Source: Myxococcota bacterium (lineage in GTDB: Bacteria; Myxococcota_A; Polyangia; Palsa-1104; JAEUJZ01). From it: a stretch of DNA of 58,926 nt. The DNA is taken from the NCBI GenBank assembly GCA_025057315.1, contig JANWXW010000128.1:1-58926 (forward strand). The letters are read 5' to 3'. The number at the start of each line of letters is the position of its first letter. Position 1 is the first letter of the stretch. Shown in pieces: positions 38,991 to 48,225 of the stretch. The position numbers and the translations under genes were made by a program. The notes under the pieces were generated by a model. It was not told the origin of the DNA and searched no databases. It was given only the letters and a program-made list of their open reading frames with translations.

Positions 38991-39093
38991 GAGTACCTCC
39001 TGGAACAAGCTGGGCGGCTCGCTGACATATAGACACCAGCGGCCCGCCCTGGTTCCAACAACATGATAACAACGATCAAATTTGGTGTCTCGA

Positions 39094-40401
39094 TTACTTG
39101 TTTGATCGCTCCTTTTGCTCCTGCTGCCTCTGCTGCTCTTCCATGAGCTTCTGCTGGCGCTCCATCTCCGCCTGCTGCTTGCGGAGCTCTTCTTCCAGCT
39201 TCTTCTGCTCCTCGATGGCCTTGAACGTATCGTCGATGTCCTTGATCCGCCGCCGGGCGTCGGCAACCTTGTCGGGGTCCGTCCGTCCGGGGCAGGAGAC
39301 GAACCGGTTGTAAAAGTCCTGGGCCTTGCGCAGTTCTTCGGGCGCTCCGCTCTTGTAGTCATGGTAGAGCACGCCCAGGTTGTAGAGGGGAGCACAGGCG
39401 CGCGGATCGAGTTGCTGGGCTTTGTTGTACCAGGCTTCAGCCTCGTCGATGCGGCGCTGACCCCGCAGGGCCACACCCATGCCAATGACCGCATCGATGT
39501 TGTTCGGCTGCTTCTTGAGGACCGCCTGAAATGCCTCCTCCGCCTGTTTGTAGCTTCGCGACGACAGGCTGATGGCCGCAATGTTGAGCTGGGCCTCGAC
39601 GTAGCCGGGGTCCAGGGCAGCGGCCTGCTTGAAGTCGCTGAGCGCGCCGGTCACGTCCTTGCTACGCAGCTTGATGAGACCAAGCGTGTTGTAAATGGGC
39701 GGGTAGTTCTCATTGATCTTGCGCGCTTCGTCGCAGACCAGCTGCGCCAGGCGCAGCTTGGAACGGTCCTGTTCGGCACGGTGATAGTAAATCTCAGCCA
39801 GCAGCCCATAGGCCTGCACCGAGTTGGCATCCACGGCCAGCGCACGCCGGAGCGCGCCGATTGCCTCCTCGTAAAGGGCGGGGTTGTTCGTCTGCCGCGC
39901 CCGCTCGTACAAAATCGCACCCTTGTTGTTGTAGGCCTGCACGGCCAGGGCGCTCTTGGGATCCACTTTGATGGCAGCCTCAAACTGCGACAGGGCCGCC
40001 TGTTGCTGCCCGGCCTTGATGTACAGCACGCCGAGGTTGTTTAGGGCGGGCGCCAGCTTGGGGTTTTTCTGCAGCGCCCGCTTGTACATCTCCTCGGCCT
40101 CGCGGGTCATGCCGCAGTGGTCATAGACCACGCCGGCATTGAACACCGCTTCTGCCTCGCGAGCCTTGTCCTTTTCCCCCGCTTTGAGGAAGTCCTTGGC
40201 AAAGCTCTTACACTCTCCGGGGGACAGAGGCACCGGCACGCCAGCGGGTTGGCCCTTGTCCCTCTGCGGCGTCCGGGCCTTCTGGTATCGTTCCGCCACC
40301 TCGTCGATGGGGCTCTTCTTGGGTTCGTCCTTCTTGGCTCCCACCGCCAACGCCGAGCCCGCCACAAGGAGGGGCAGCGCTGCTTTTGCGATCGTGCGCA
40401 T
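39094..40401 (-). CDS. gltE: Exported TPR protein, GltE/AglT-like
   Basis: A 435-residue protein with a signal peptide (MRTIAKAALPLLVAGSALAVGA) and no lipobox, so likely periplasmic. About seven TPRs occupy residues 80-370 (AEAVFNAGVVYDHCGMTREA; ALNNLGVLYIKAGQQQAALS; PIYNTLGLIKLRSKDVTGAL), then a highly charged Gln/Glu/Lys coiled coil closes the protein (EEELRKQQAEMERQQKLMEE). It lies 6 nt after the 1,206-residue TPR gene, whose stop codon is close to this gene's ribosome-binding site. The position matches gltE (aglT) and nfsE; the identification rests on order and architecture. Confidence 0.83.
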   Translation of the reverse strand: MRTIAKAALPLLVAGSALAVGAKKDEPKKSPIDEVAERYQKARTPQRDKGQPAGVPVPLSPGECKSFAKDFLKAGEKDKAREAEAVFNAGVVYDHCGMTREAEEMYKRALQKNPKLAPALNNLGVLYIKAGQQQAALSQFEAAIKVDPKSALAVQAYNNKGAILYERARQTNNPALYEEAIGALRRALAVDANSVQAYGLLAEIYYHRAEQDRSKLRLAQLVCDEARKINENYPPIYNTLGLIKLRSKDVTGALSDFKQAAALDPGYVEAQLNIAAISLSSRSYKQAEEAFQAVLKKQPNNIDAVIGMGVALRGQRRIDEAEAWYNKAQQLDPRACAPLYNLGVLYHDYKSGAPEELRKAQDFYNRFVSCPGRTDPDKVADARRRIKDIDDTFKAIEEQKKLEEELRKQQAEMERQQKLMEEQQRQQEQKERSNK

Positions 40402-40407
40402 GGTGTT

Positions 40408-43400
40408 CTACCTCTCCCCAGCGTCGGACGTGAGCACCGGAGCCACGTCATACTCGATGCTGGAGTACCCCGGCTCGGCCCGGATCTCGGACGCCAGCGG
40501 GTACTCGGCCGGTTTGATCTGATTGAGCTCCAGCTCACACAGCTTCGACCACTCGTTGAACCAGTTCAGCTCCGTGGACTTGTTGAGGCAGGTGGACAGC
40601 CCCTCGATGGCTTTGGCATCGAGCGGCTCGGCCTGGTCCGTGAGCGCGTCGCAGTAGGCGTCGCGGAACATCTGCCCGTATTCTTCCCGATCGATGCCCG
40701 GCGGCGGCGGCGGTGGCTGCGGCACCTCAGCGGTATACAGCCCGTTGGCGAAGTCCTGGTAGAGCTGGCCGATGCGGGCCGCGGCGGCAATGACCCAGTG
40801 CGCGTTCTTCATGAGAATCACGCTCTGGTAAATTTTTTGCGCCTCCTGAAGCTGCTTGCTCTTGCTCTCGATCCAGGCCTTGAACCTCTTCTTGCTCTCC
40901 TCATCTTTCTTCTTTTGCTTCGGGTCAAAGACCAGCCCCGTGGGCACCTTCATCTGAAGCAGCTTCTCGTACTCCAGGTCGCCCTGCGCCATGCGAGCCA
41001 GGGCGGCATGGTAGGTCATGACGTTGATGCGCGCCTCGCGCACCTGGGGGTCATCGCTCTTGGGGACCTGGGCGGCGGCCGCGCCGTTCTTGTATAGCTG
41101 CAGCGCCCGGTTGAAGTGGGCCATGGCCTCCTTTACCAAGGCCGGCCGGCGCTCATAGACCGTGATCTTCGACTTGGTCTCTGGGCCGCACTGGCCGAGC
41201 TTGAGCGGACCCTTAAGTCTACCCTTCTTGCCCTTGGCTGCCCTTTGGGCGACCGCCGTGGCGCTGGATGCACGCTCGCGCTTGATGTCGATGCAGGCAC
41301 CGTTTACGCCCGGCACCGGGCACGACTCCCGCCACGCGATCTCGCCGAGCTTGACCTCGGCGACAATCTGCCGGTCAATCCCCCCCTTGGTGGCCCAGTT
41401 CTTCAGGTACTCGTTGAAGTGCTGGCGCAGGCGGTTCCAGTCCTTGCGCTGCTCGAAGATCTGCCCCATCTCGAAGAAAACGCCGGCCGCCTGGTCGTAG
41501 AACTCCTTGCGACCGCCGTAGTTTTTGACAAATAGCTCAACGTCCTTGATGGACTGTTCGATCTGTCCCAAACCGCGGCGGAAGAAGGCCGCCGTGTAGA
41601 GCGCCAGGGGGGCGTCGATCCGCTTGACCGGATCCTTCTCTTTCGGATCGCCTAGCTCGCCTGGGAATCGGCTAGCAAAGGTCTCGTATTTCTCGGCCGC
41701 GTTCTCATAGGCTGCAATCTGCTGGAAGTTCTGCCCCACGCGGTAGATGGCGCGCTTGGCATACTGGCTGTCGGGTTTGAGGGAGATAAGCTTCTCACGA
41801 GCCTGAATGGCTAGGCCAATGAGGCGAGCCCGCTCAAAGCAGATGCCGGCGTTGTAGTACACTTCGTCGATGCGTGGATCGTCGGGGTAGCGGTCTGCAA
41901 GTTGCAGGTACAGCACACCGCACTGACGGTAGTCGCCGGCCTTTTCCGTCTCCTCCACGCGCTTGCGCAGCGTGGCCAGCTTGATCTTCTTCAGTTGCGC
42001 CTCAAACTCCTTGTCCCTGAGCAGGTCTGGAGAGGCGAGGAATTTGTCAACCTGGCTCTCTAGGTTCTTGTAGTCCTTGAGGATGGCCATGCAGTCGAGC
42101 AACAAGTTGGCCGAGTAGATGGCCAGCTCGCTCTTAGGATGGTTCTCGGCGATGTCCCGGAACAGGGGCATGGCCTCCTCGAAGTGGTTGTACTCGTAGA
42201 AGACGCGCGCGCGACGGTATTTGATGGTCACCAGTTCCGGCGCATCCGGCACATACTTGATGTAGGTGTCAAAGGCCTCCAGCATCTTCTGCTGTTTTTC
42301 GGGAATAGGCCTCTTGGCAAAGATCTGCTCCTCCTTCTGCGGCTGCTGCTGCGCCTGCGCGCTCTGCCTCCGCTTCTGCCGCCGATCCTCCTCGACCTTT
42401 GCCTTCTCCTCCTGTCCCTCATCAGCCACATCGAGGCAGTTCTTCCACGAAATGACCGCCGCGTAGGCCGCATCCTTCAGCTTGGGGCCCTTGGGGTCGG
42501 CCTTGACCACCTCCGTGTAGACCGGGGCGGCGTCACAGTACCAGTGGCTGGCGGGGTTCTGGTCGAGCGAGCCGAGCTTGAACAGCAGTTCGGCATACCA
42601 CCAGCGCATCAGGTAGCTGTCCTTTTCGTTCGGGAAGCGCCGCAGGTACTCCTTGTACAGGTCGGAGGCATGGGCGTAGGTGGACATGTCGTTGGTCTTC
42701 TGCGCCTCCTTGTGCCACACCGTCGCCAGCTCGCGCAGCATGCCCGCGGTGTTGTCGCGACACTCATCCACAACGTCCTTCTTCAGCCCCGGCATGGTGA
42801 GGGTTTTCTCGTATACTGCTGACAGCCGCTGCAGCTCCTTGACCGTCTCGGGCACAGCGCGCGAACCGGTCATCGACAGGGTGTTGCGCAGAATCTCGGT
42901 CTGCCAGGCGCATAGCTTGGTCGTGCCCGGGTTAAGCTTGATCAGCTCGCGGTAGACCTTGATGCTGTCGGCAAACTTACCCATGGAGTTGTACAGCTCA
43001 GCCAGCTGCTCCAGCATGGTCATGGCATAGTCGCCACCATGCTTTTGGAAGAAGGGATAGGCCTTCTCCGGAGAGCCAATCTGGGCATAGGCCCGTACAA
43101 TGTCCTTCTTTGCTTCCTTGGCAAGCTGCGCATCGCCACGCTGCGGCTTGCCGCCAACCTGACGTCGGGGGTTGGTGGCATAGGCCACCACCTCGATGAA
43201 GGTAGCCAGCGCATCCTTAAAGTTGGTCAGGTTGTAGTAGACCCAGCCCTTCTTGTAGAGCGCATAGCCGAAGACCGGGCTGTTGGGATACTGGAGCACC
43301 TTCTCGTAGAACTTGAGCGCGTTCTCTAGATCCCGGTTCTCAAAGAAGTACTCGCCGAAGCTGAGGTAGGCGTGCGGTAGGTAGGGCGACTGGGGATAGT

Positions 43401-44028
43401 CTTTGATGAGCCGCTTGAAAAAGACGCGCGCCTGCTCCTCCTTCTTCACCTGAGTAAGCAGGTAGGCCAAGTAGAAGAGCACCTGGTCCATACGCTGATA
43501 GCTCTGATACTTGGGCCCATTGGCCACCTCGATGTACTTTTTGACCGCCTCTAGCAGCCACTGCTTCTCGCGGCGTTCGAAATCAGCCTGCTGGGCTTTG
43601 AGCTGGTTGGCCAGCGCTGTGTTGCCCTTCTGCTGCGCCTGGAAGATCTTCTCGTCCAGGTCCCGGGCCCTGAAGTTGTAATAGCGCTGCTGCTCGGCGT
43701 ACAGCTCTGCCATCCGGAACAGCAGGTCTGGTTTCTCCGGGTCGTTGTCATTGGTCACGTCAATGAGGCGCTGAAGTACCTTGATCTGGCTGTCGGTGAC
43801 GGCCTTGAGCGCCTCTCCCTGGCCGGCGAACACATCGGCTGCGGTCAGGTCTGGCTTTTTCTTGTCGCGCTCCGGCCTCTGGGTGGGCTTGGTAAGCGCC
43901 GTCTGGGTGGCAATAACCGTGTCCTCTTTTTTGGTATAGCGCCCCGCGGCGGACAGGGGCACCGCGGACAACAGCAGTGCAGCGCCCAGGGCGCCGCTCA
44001 TCCACCTTCTCGTTGTTGGCATGAGCAT
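40408..44028 (-). CDS. gltD: Large exported TPR protein, GltD/AgmU-like
   Basis: A 1,206-residue protein. The start was placed at 44028 (GGGAG about 11 nt upstream; a second Met two codons later is equally possible), giving a signal peptide MSGALGAALLLSAVPLSAAG. TPR-like helical repeats run through most of the chain (DLLFRMAELYAEQQRYYNFR; QVLFYLAYLLTQVKKEEQAR; VFGYALYKKGWVYYNLTNFK). A Lys/Gln-rich charged segment lies near 570-600. M. xanthus AgmU/GltD is a periplasmic TPR protein of nearly the same length (about 1,200), and the downstream order TPR, small protein, FHA/TonB matches. The C-terminus ends in an Asn/Pro-rich stretch close to GltE. Confidence 0.85.
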   Translation of the reverse strand: MLMPTTRRWMSGALGAALLLSAVPLSAAGRYTKKEDTVIATQTALTKPTQRPERDKKKPDLTAADVFAGQGEALKAVTDSQIKVLQRLIDVTNDNDPEKPDLLFRMAELYAEQQRYYNFRARDLDEKIFQAQQKGNTALANQLKAQQADFERREKQWLLEAVKKYIEVANGPKYQSYQRMDQVLFYLAYLLTQVKKEEQARVFFKRLIKDYPQSPYLPHAYLSFGEYFFENRDLENALKFYEKVLQYPNSPVFGYALYKKGWVYYNLTNFKDALATFIEVVAYATNPRRQVGGKPQRGDAQLAKEAKKDIVRAYAQIGSPEKAYPFFQKHGGDYAMTMLEQLAELYNSMGKFADSIKVYRELIKLNPGTTKLCAWQTEILRNTLSMTGSRAVPETVKELQRLSAVYEKTLTMPGLKKDVVDECRDNTAGMLRELATVWHKEAQKTNDMSTYAHASDLYKEYLRRFPNEKDSYLMRWWYAELLFKLGSLDQNPASHWYCDAAPVYTEVVKADPKGPKLKDAAYAAVISWKNCLDVADEGQEEKAKVEEDRRQKRRQSAQAQQQPQKEEQIFAKRPIPEKQQKMLEAFDTYIKYVPDAPELVTIKYRRARVFYEYNHFEEAMPLFRDIAENHPKSELAIYSANLLLDCMAILKDYKNLESQVDKFLASPDLLRDKEFEAQLKKIKLATLRKRVEETEKAGDYRQCGVLYLQLADRYPDDPRIDEVYYNAGICFERARLIGLAIQAREKLISLKPDSQYAKRAIYRVGQNFQQIAAYENAAEKYETFASRFPGELGDPKEKDPVKRIDAPLALYTAAFFRRGLGQIEQSIKDVELFVKNYGGRKEFYDQAAGVFFEMGQIFEQRKDWNRLRQHFNEYLKNWATKGGIDRQIVAEVKLGEIAWRESCPVPGVNGACIDIKRERASSATAVAQRAAKGKKGRLKGPLKLGQCGPETKSKITVYERRPALVKEAMAHFNRALQLYKNGAAAAQVPKSDDPQVREARINVMTYHAALARMAQGDLEYEKLLQMKVPTGLVFDPKQKKKDEESKKRFKAWIESKSKQLQEAQKIYQSVILMKNAHWVIAAAARIGQLYQDFANGLYTAEVPQPPPPPPGIDREEYGQMFRDAYCDALTDQAEPLDAKAIEGLSTCLNKSTELNWFNEWSKLCELELNQIKPAEYPLASEIRAEPGYSSIEYDVAPVLTSDAGER

Positions 44029-44086
44029 CTCGTCGTTCGCTCCCAGAGCTGCTCGGGGCCTGCCAGTCGGCCGGCCCTGTGAGGTC

Positions 44087-45796
44087 CTAGTTCGCCGGCG
44101 TGACCACGGTGCCCGCCGGTGCGTTGCTACCCTTGGCAGCCTCGCACTTGTTTTGAATCTTGAAGCGGTAGTAGCCGAGCTCGTCCTTCCAGTACTCACC
44201 ACGGAACGGCCACAACAGGTGTTCATCGTCGGTAGTAATCACGGTGGCCTTGCGCGCCGCCCCACTCACCTGGATCTGCTCGCCTCGGATGCTGGCCTCT
44301 AGCATGCCCTTGCGGCCATTGAGCGTCTCGTACTCAACCTTGATGGCCTGCTTGATGAGCTCCTGGATCTCGCCAGCCAGCCGCTCCAGGCGCTTGCGCG
44401 CCAGCTTGCCTGCCTCATCCGCTGCGATGGACTTCTGCAGCGTCAGGTCCTGAAGCACGGTGCCAGCAATCTGGGTCGACTTCCAGTTCGGGTCGGCCTT
44501 GTCTACTTGCCTGAGCTCACGCTCCAGCTCCGCCACATAGTCCAAGGTCTTGGTCAGGGTCCGATCCTGCAGGGCCCCCTCCACAGCGCGCTGCACACGG
44601 TCCGACAGGCCGGCCTCTCCGCTGCGGATTTTCTTCACGTAGTCGTAAAACTCCGCATTGTCCGGGTACTTCCTGATCACCGCCAGGATTTCCTCCCGCA
44701 GGGCCGGGTAGGTGTCGTTGAACTCCTTGATGGTCTCCATGGCCCGGTCATAGTCGCAGAGCTGGAAGTAAATAACCGCCTTCAAGATCAACGATTCAGG
44801 GAAGAACTCGTTCTCGAAGAAGGGAGCATTGATGGTGTGGATGTTGCCCAGCGCCCGCGAGAAGTCATCGATCTGGAAGCGCGCCCAGCTCGACTCAAAC
44901 AGCGACGCCAGCCAGTCGGGCGATTCGGGTGGTACGCGATCGTAATACTTGATGGAAAGCGGGTACTGCTTGGTCGAATAAAACACCCGGGCCAGCGACA
45001 GGTTGGCTAGCTCCTCGAACTCAGCGCTGGTCTTGTCCGGCGCCTCCCTGGCCTTGCGCAGGATCTGCCGGAAAGACTCGGCGGCTGCCTTGCCGTCGTA
45101 CTGGCGGACATGGGTGATGCCCTCCAGGAACTTGGCCCGGCTGTAGAACTTGCTATCCATCGGCACAAGGCCAAACAGCTCCAGCGCCTCCTTGAAGTTG
45201 CCCTTGGTGTAGTGGAAACGACCGAGCAGATAGTACAGCTCGTTTCGCACCTTGTCGCCATCGACGACCGTATCAAAGAACGGCTGCTCCAAATCCTGCC
45301 GATTGTACTTGCCGATCTTCTCCAACACCCCCGAGGACTCAGGAAGCACCCGAGACAGCGATGCCAGCCACTGCAGGGTCTTTTGGTAGTAGCGATGGGC
45401 CGGGCCCTTTTCGACGATGCGGTTAAAGTACGATAGCGACGCGGAGTAGAAGCGCAGCTTCTCCAGCGTCTTGGCCATAAAGTACTCGGCCCGCTGGACA
45501 TTGCCCTCGTCGTCGCCCGTCTTGCGCTCCACGACCTTGTCTAGCTCGATGGAGGCCATGTAGTAGTCCTCGCGGTCATAGAGCTTGAGGGCATTCTCCA
45601 GAATCTTCGATGGCGGCGCACCGGTTTCAGGAGGAGGCGGCTGGGGGGCCGCCGGGGCAGGCCTCTGGTCCGTGGCAGGCTGCTGGGGGGCAGGGACCCC
45701 TTCGGGCCGCTTCTTCTTCGCTGCCAGCACGGGGGCCGTGACCACCACCATGCATGCGGTCGCGGCATACAGGATTCTAGTGAAACGACGGTTCAT
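44087..45796 (-). CDS. Exported TPR-like protein heading the Glt-like operon
   Basis: A 569-residue protein. The ATG at 45796 has AAGAGGGG 7 nt upstream, and an in-frame extension upstream was rejected. A signal peptide (MNRRFTRILYAATACMVVVTAPVLA) is followed by a Pro/Gln-rich linker to about 75. Helical repeats follow (SKILENALKLYDREDYYMAS; ELYYLLGRFHYTKGNFKEAL), then a coiled-coil region near 440-510 and a conserved-looking tail (LLWPFRGEYWKDELGYYRF). It is probably periplasmic. It is the first gene after the divergent promoter region and has no counterpart that I recognise among named Glt or Nfs proteins. Confidence 0.85.
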   Translation of the reverse strand: MNRRFTRILYAATACMVVVTAPVLAAKKKRPEGVPAPQQPATDQRPAPAAPQPPPPETGAPPSKILENALKLYDREDYYMASIELDKVVERKTGDDEGNVQRAEYFMAKTLEKLRFYSASLSYFNRIVEKGPAHRYYQKTLQWLASLSRVLPESSGVLEKIGKYNRQDLEQPFFDTVVDGDKVRNELYYLLGRFHYTKGNFKEALELFGLVPMDSKFYSRAKFLEGITHVRQYDGKAAAESFRQILRKAREAPDKTSAEFEELANLSLARVFYSTKQYPLSIKYYDRVPPESPDWLASLFESSWARFQIDDFSRALGNIHTINAPFFENEFFPESLILKAVIYFQLCDYDRAMETIKEFNDTYPALREEILAVIRKYPDNAEFYDYVKKIRSGEAGLSDRVQRAVEGALQDRTLTKTLDYVAELERELRQVDKADPNWKSTQIAGTVLQDLTLQKSIAADEAGKLARKRLERLAGEIQELIKQAIKVEYETLNGRKGMLEASIRGEQIQVSGAARKATVITTDDEHLLWPFRGEYWKDELGYYRFKIQNKCEAAKGSNAPAGTVVTPAN

Positions 45797-45937
45797 GCGC
45801 TGACCCCTCTTGTCGAGCACCCGATCATCATCATGACACGTCCCGGGCGCACCGTGGTTCTCCGCATGCAAGCCGCGGGTCGTCTCTGCTCGCTTGTCGC
45901 GATGGCCGTGTCAAGATTGCCGTAGACAAGCGGCGCA

Positions 45938-45967
45938 ATGTTACGGATCTGCGGGGGGATGTGTCAA
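45938..45967 (-). promoter_or_regulatory. Promoter candidate for the Glt-like TPR operon
   Basis: Read on the minus strand: perfect TTGACA (45967-45962), an 18-bp spacer, TAACAT (45943-45938). The predicted start is about 135 nt upstream of the first gene's ATG at 45796. Confidence 0.55.
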
Positions 45968-46135
45968 GCGATCTGACCCCCTTGGCCAATCCCGCTCTTG
46001 GCTCATCCCAGCCAGGTCGGGCCGAGTCAGCGCCGGAACTGGAGCCTGTGGGCGGGGTTATCGAGGTTCACCGGCGAAGCGCTCAAGGTGCCCCCTGGCC
46101 GACGAGACAAAACCATCCCCCGCCGTTGGAGTGTC

Positions 46136-46163
46136 TTGACTTGCCCATGGCTCCATGTAACAT
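46136..46163 (+). promoter_or_regulatory. Promoter candidate for the 46.2-kb lipoprotein gene
   Basis: TTGACT (46136-46141), a 16-bp spacer, TAACAT (46158-46163), the same -10 hexamer as the divergent promoter. The expected mRNA leader is about 38 nt and contains GGAGG 10 nt before the ATG. Confidence 0.6.
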
Positions 46164-46207
46164 GCATCGAGGCTTCCACATCCGGACGGGTCGGAGGACT
46201 TTTGCGA

Positions 46208-46720
46208 ATGCGGCGACTACTTCCTGCACTCTGGTTGCTCAGCTTGTCGCTCGGCTTCACGGCGGCTGGCGGCTGCGCGGACAACCAGATTGGACGGCCC
46301 TGTAATGATCTTGGCCGCATGCCCAGTAGCGGCGTGAGCTTTGTCAACCCAGCCCCCGACTGCCCGACCCGCCTATGCATGGTCACGCCACCGCCGCAGA
46401 GTGTGGGCAACACAATGGCCTCCCGCACCGGCACGCTGGCCATTTGCACCACAACCTGCGAGACAGACGCAGACTGCGAGACGGCAGAGGAATACAAGGC
46501 CCGCGATCGGTGCTCTAAGTATGTGTGCGCCGTCCCCTCTGTGGTGCCCGGCGAGGAAAACTTCTGCTGCAAGAAGCTGTGCACCTGTCAGGACGACCTC
46601 ATCGCCGGCTTCAACAAGGACGACCCTCGGGGAGGGACGCCCAAGCTGCCCCGCGACGCGGCCGGCGTGCCCATCCCATCGGCTTGCAACAAGCCTACCA
46701 AGTGTCAGGCACCCAAGTAG
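46208..46720 (+). CDS. Cys-rich putative lipoprotein
   Basis: A 170-residue protein starting at ATG 46208 (GGAGG upstream). The N-terminus MRRLLPALWLLSLSLGFTAA is a signal peptide ending at a GGC site (AAGGC), an acceptable though atypical lipobox. The mature chain holds about 15 cysteines in tight groups (CTTTCETDADC, CCKKLCTC), pointing to a disulfide-stabilised envelope protein. Similar Cys-rich putative lipoproteins are common in Myxococcota and have no known function. Its last 26 nt overlap the 3' end of the convergent yraN-like gene. Confidence 0.75.
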   Translation: MRRLLPALWLLSLSLGFTAAGGCADNQIGRPCNDLGRMPSSGVSFVNPAPDCPTRLCMVTPPPQSVGNTMASRTGTLAICTTTCETDADCETAEEYKARDRCSKYVCAVPSVVPGEENFCCKKLCTCQDDLIAGFNKDDPRGGTPKLPRDAAGVPIPSACNKPTKCQAPK

Positions 46721-47159
46721 TACGGAACGCGTCGCGCACCCAGGTCAGCTGCATTCCCTCCTCGATGGCCACGACGTCAAAGCGGCACGGACACGCCCCA
46801 GACTGCCAGGTGTGTGCTAGGAAATGTTCGGCGGCACGCACCAGACGCGCTTGCTTGCGGGCATCCACAGTGCACAGAGCCGAGCCGCGGTCGGGGCGGT
46901 GACGAAAGCGAACCTCGACGAAGCATAACGTCGGCCCATCCTGGGCAATCAGATCGATCTCGCCTCCGCGCCACCGATAGTTTCTATGCAGGATGTTCAG
47001 ACCACACCCCTGCAGAAAGCGCATGGCCTGTAGCTCTGCCATGCTGCCCCGTTGTCGGGATGAGGCAGGTCCTTTCCCTGGAGGCAATGCCCCCACCCCT
47101 GCGCGCCCCCTCGAGACGGCTGGTGCGTCCCCCTGACCGACGCAGCTGTAGGACGCCAT
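46695..47159 (-). CDS. yraN: UPF0102/YraN-family nuclease-like protein
   Basis: A protein of up to 154 residues. The family core is clear: SMAELQAMRFLQGCGLNILH, then NYRWRGGEIDLIAQDG and LCFVEVRFRHRPD, which give the endonuclease-fold residues E (AEL), D (EID) and ExR (VEVR; the usual VEVK Lys is Arg). CRFDVVAIEEG closes the domain. The start is uncertain: the ATG at 47159, 11 nt after the rplS stop, is used, but the first 30 residues look non-conserved and a later start is possible. The family is thought to relate to Holliday-junction or recombination nucleases without a proven role. It commonly closes the rplS-trmD cluster. Confidence 0.85.
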   Translation of the reverse strand: MASYSCVGQGDAPAVSRGRAGVGALPPGKGPASSRQRGSMAELQAMRFLQGCGLNILHRNYRWRGGEIDLIAQDGPTLCFVEVRFRHRPDRGSALCTVDARKQARLVRAAEHFLAHTWQSGACPCRFDVVAIEEGMQLTWVRDAFRTTWVPDTW

Positions 47160-47170
47160 CTGAGCGAAGG

Positions 47171-47563
47171 CTACTGCTTGCCGGGAGGTGCCTGCGACGG
47201 ACGTCCCGGTGTGCGCTCGCGGATCCGCGCGGCCTTGCCAGACAGATCTCGTAGGTAATAGAGGCGCGCCCGGCGGACGGCACCGCGACTCACCACCTCC
47301 ACCCGCTCGATGCGCGGGGAGTGCAGAGGGAAGATGCGCTCGACGCCCACGCCGTAGCTGATCTTGCGCACGGTGAAGGAAGCTCGGGCCCCGGGGTGAT
47401 GCTTCTTGATCACCACCCCCTCGAACGCCTGCGCGCGCTCCTTGTCACCTTCCTTGATGAGGACCCAGACGCGGACGGTATCGCCCACACGAAACTCTGG
47501 TAGCGGATTTTTGCGCAGCTGAGCCTGCTCGATCTTAGCAATGGCGGGGGTCACGTCGCTCAT
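47171..47563 (-). CDS. rplS: 50S ribosomal protein L19
   Basis: A 130-residue protein. The start at 47563 overlaps the previous stop (ATGA) and has GGAGAG 8 nt upstream. The L19 signature is intact: [40 protein letters not shown] and [18 protein letters not shown]. It sits at the 30S-50S interface near L14. The C-terminus carries a slightly longer basic, Pro-rich tail than the bacterial average of about 115 residues. Confidence 0.97.
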   Translation of the reverse strand: MSDVTPAIAKIEQAQLRKNPLPEFRVGDTVRVWVLIKEGDKERAQAFEGVVIKKHHPGARASFTVRKISYGVGVERIFPLHSPRIERVEVVSRGAVRRARLYYLRDLSGKAARIRERTPGRPSQAPPGKQ

Positions 47564-48225
47564 GGTCTCTGCTCTCCTGCTGCTAACCAAACTGTCTTTT
47601 CCCCGGGCTCTGCCTCCCAGGCGGAGGGGCCGGGCTCTGGAGCCGAAAACAACCGATCCAGAACGATGCCGGCGGCGGTGCGCACCGACAAGTGATTGTA
47701 ATCCGTGGGGCCCCAGATGGGGTGAAGAGCCCGCTCGGCCCGGTCAAGCACCTCTTCGGTCAGGCCCCAGCCCGTCCCGAACAGGAGCAGCAGCGGACGC
47801 ACCTGCAGGGCCGGATCACGCACCAACGCCCTCGCGCTGACAGGACGGCCCCATGGGGAAGCGCTGGTAGCGACGGTGAGCGGAGCAGCTCCCTGTTCCT
47901 GGGTGATCTGGGACACGGCCTCCTCCAGGCTGGCGACGACGCGCACCGTCTGAAGGGCCAACCGCCGAAAATCGTTCTGCTCCTGCCCGGGACCCTGCTG
48001 CCAGTGATTGATGATCCGATGCACTAGCTCCCGCTGCGCACCGACGGGATGGACAATGTAGTAAGCGGCTAAGCCATAGGTCCTAGTCGATCGGGCAATG
48101 TCGTGGATGTCAAGATTGGTGATGGAGGTAGCCACCACCCGTCGGTGCTTGTCATACACAGGGTGGTGGAGCAGCGCAAGATAGGATCTACGTGCCAGGG
48201 CAGCCCGGGACGTCAGCGTGGTCAT
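47560..48225 (-). CDS. SPOUT-type RNA methyltransferase (COG4752/Methyltrn_RNA_4)
   Basis: A 221-residue protein. The opening [20 protein letters not shown] plus [20 protein letters not shown] is typical of the trmD-linked family. The C-terminal half has the SPOUT knot motifs [17 protein letters not shown] and [18 protein letters not shown]. It binds S-adenosylmethionine and probably methylates rRNA or tRNA; its substrate is not established. It overlaps trmD and rplS by 4 nt each, the usual position between them. Confidence 0.9.
   Translation of the reverse strand: MTTLTSRAALARRSYLALLHHPVYDKHRRVVATSITNLDIHDIARSTRTYGLAAYYIVHPVGAQRELVHRIINHWQQGPGQEQNDFRRLALQTVRVVASLEEAVSQITQEQGAAPLTVATSASPWGRPVSARALVRDPALQVRPLLLLFGTGWGLTEEVLDRAERALHPIWGPTDYNHLSVRTAAGIVLDRLFSAPEPGPSAWEAEPGEKTVWLAAGEQRP

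Larger units (their letters stand above)
45797..46207. other. 411-bp divergent intergenic region
   Basis: No gene is supported here. It separates the minus-strand Glt-like operon from the plus-strand lipoprotein gene and carries one promoter candidate for each direction (separate entries). A second perfect TTGACA for the minus strand lies at 45909-45914, but no -10 box follows it at a usable distance. The minus-strand leader between promoter and first ATG would be about 135 nt. Confidence 0.6.

Noticed and set aside
45909..45914. Second perfect TTGACA upstream of the Glt-like operon as another promoter.
   Set aside because: The hexamer 17 bp downstream is GAGCAG, with no -10-like box at 16-18 bp.
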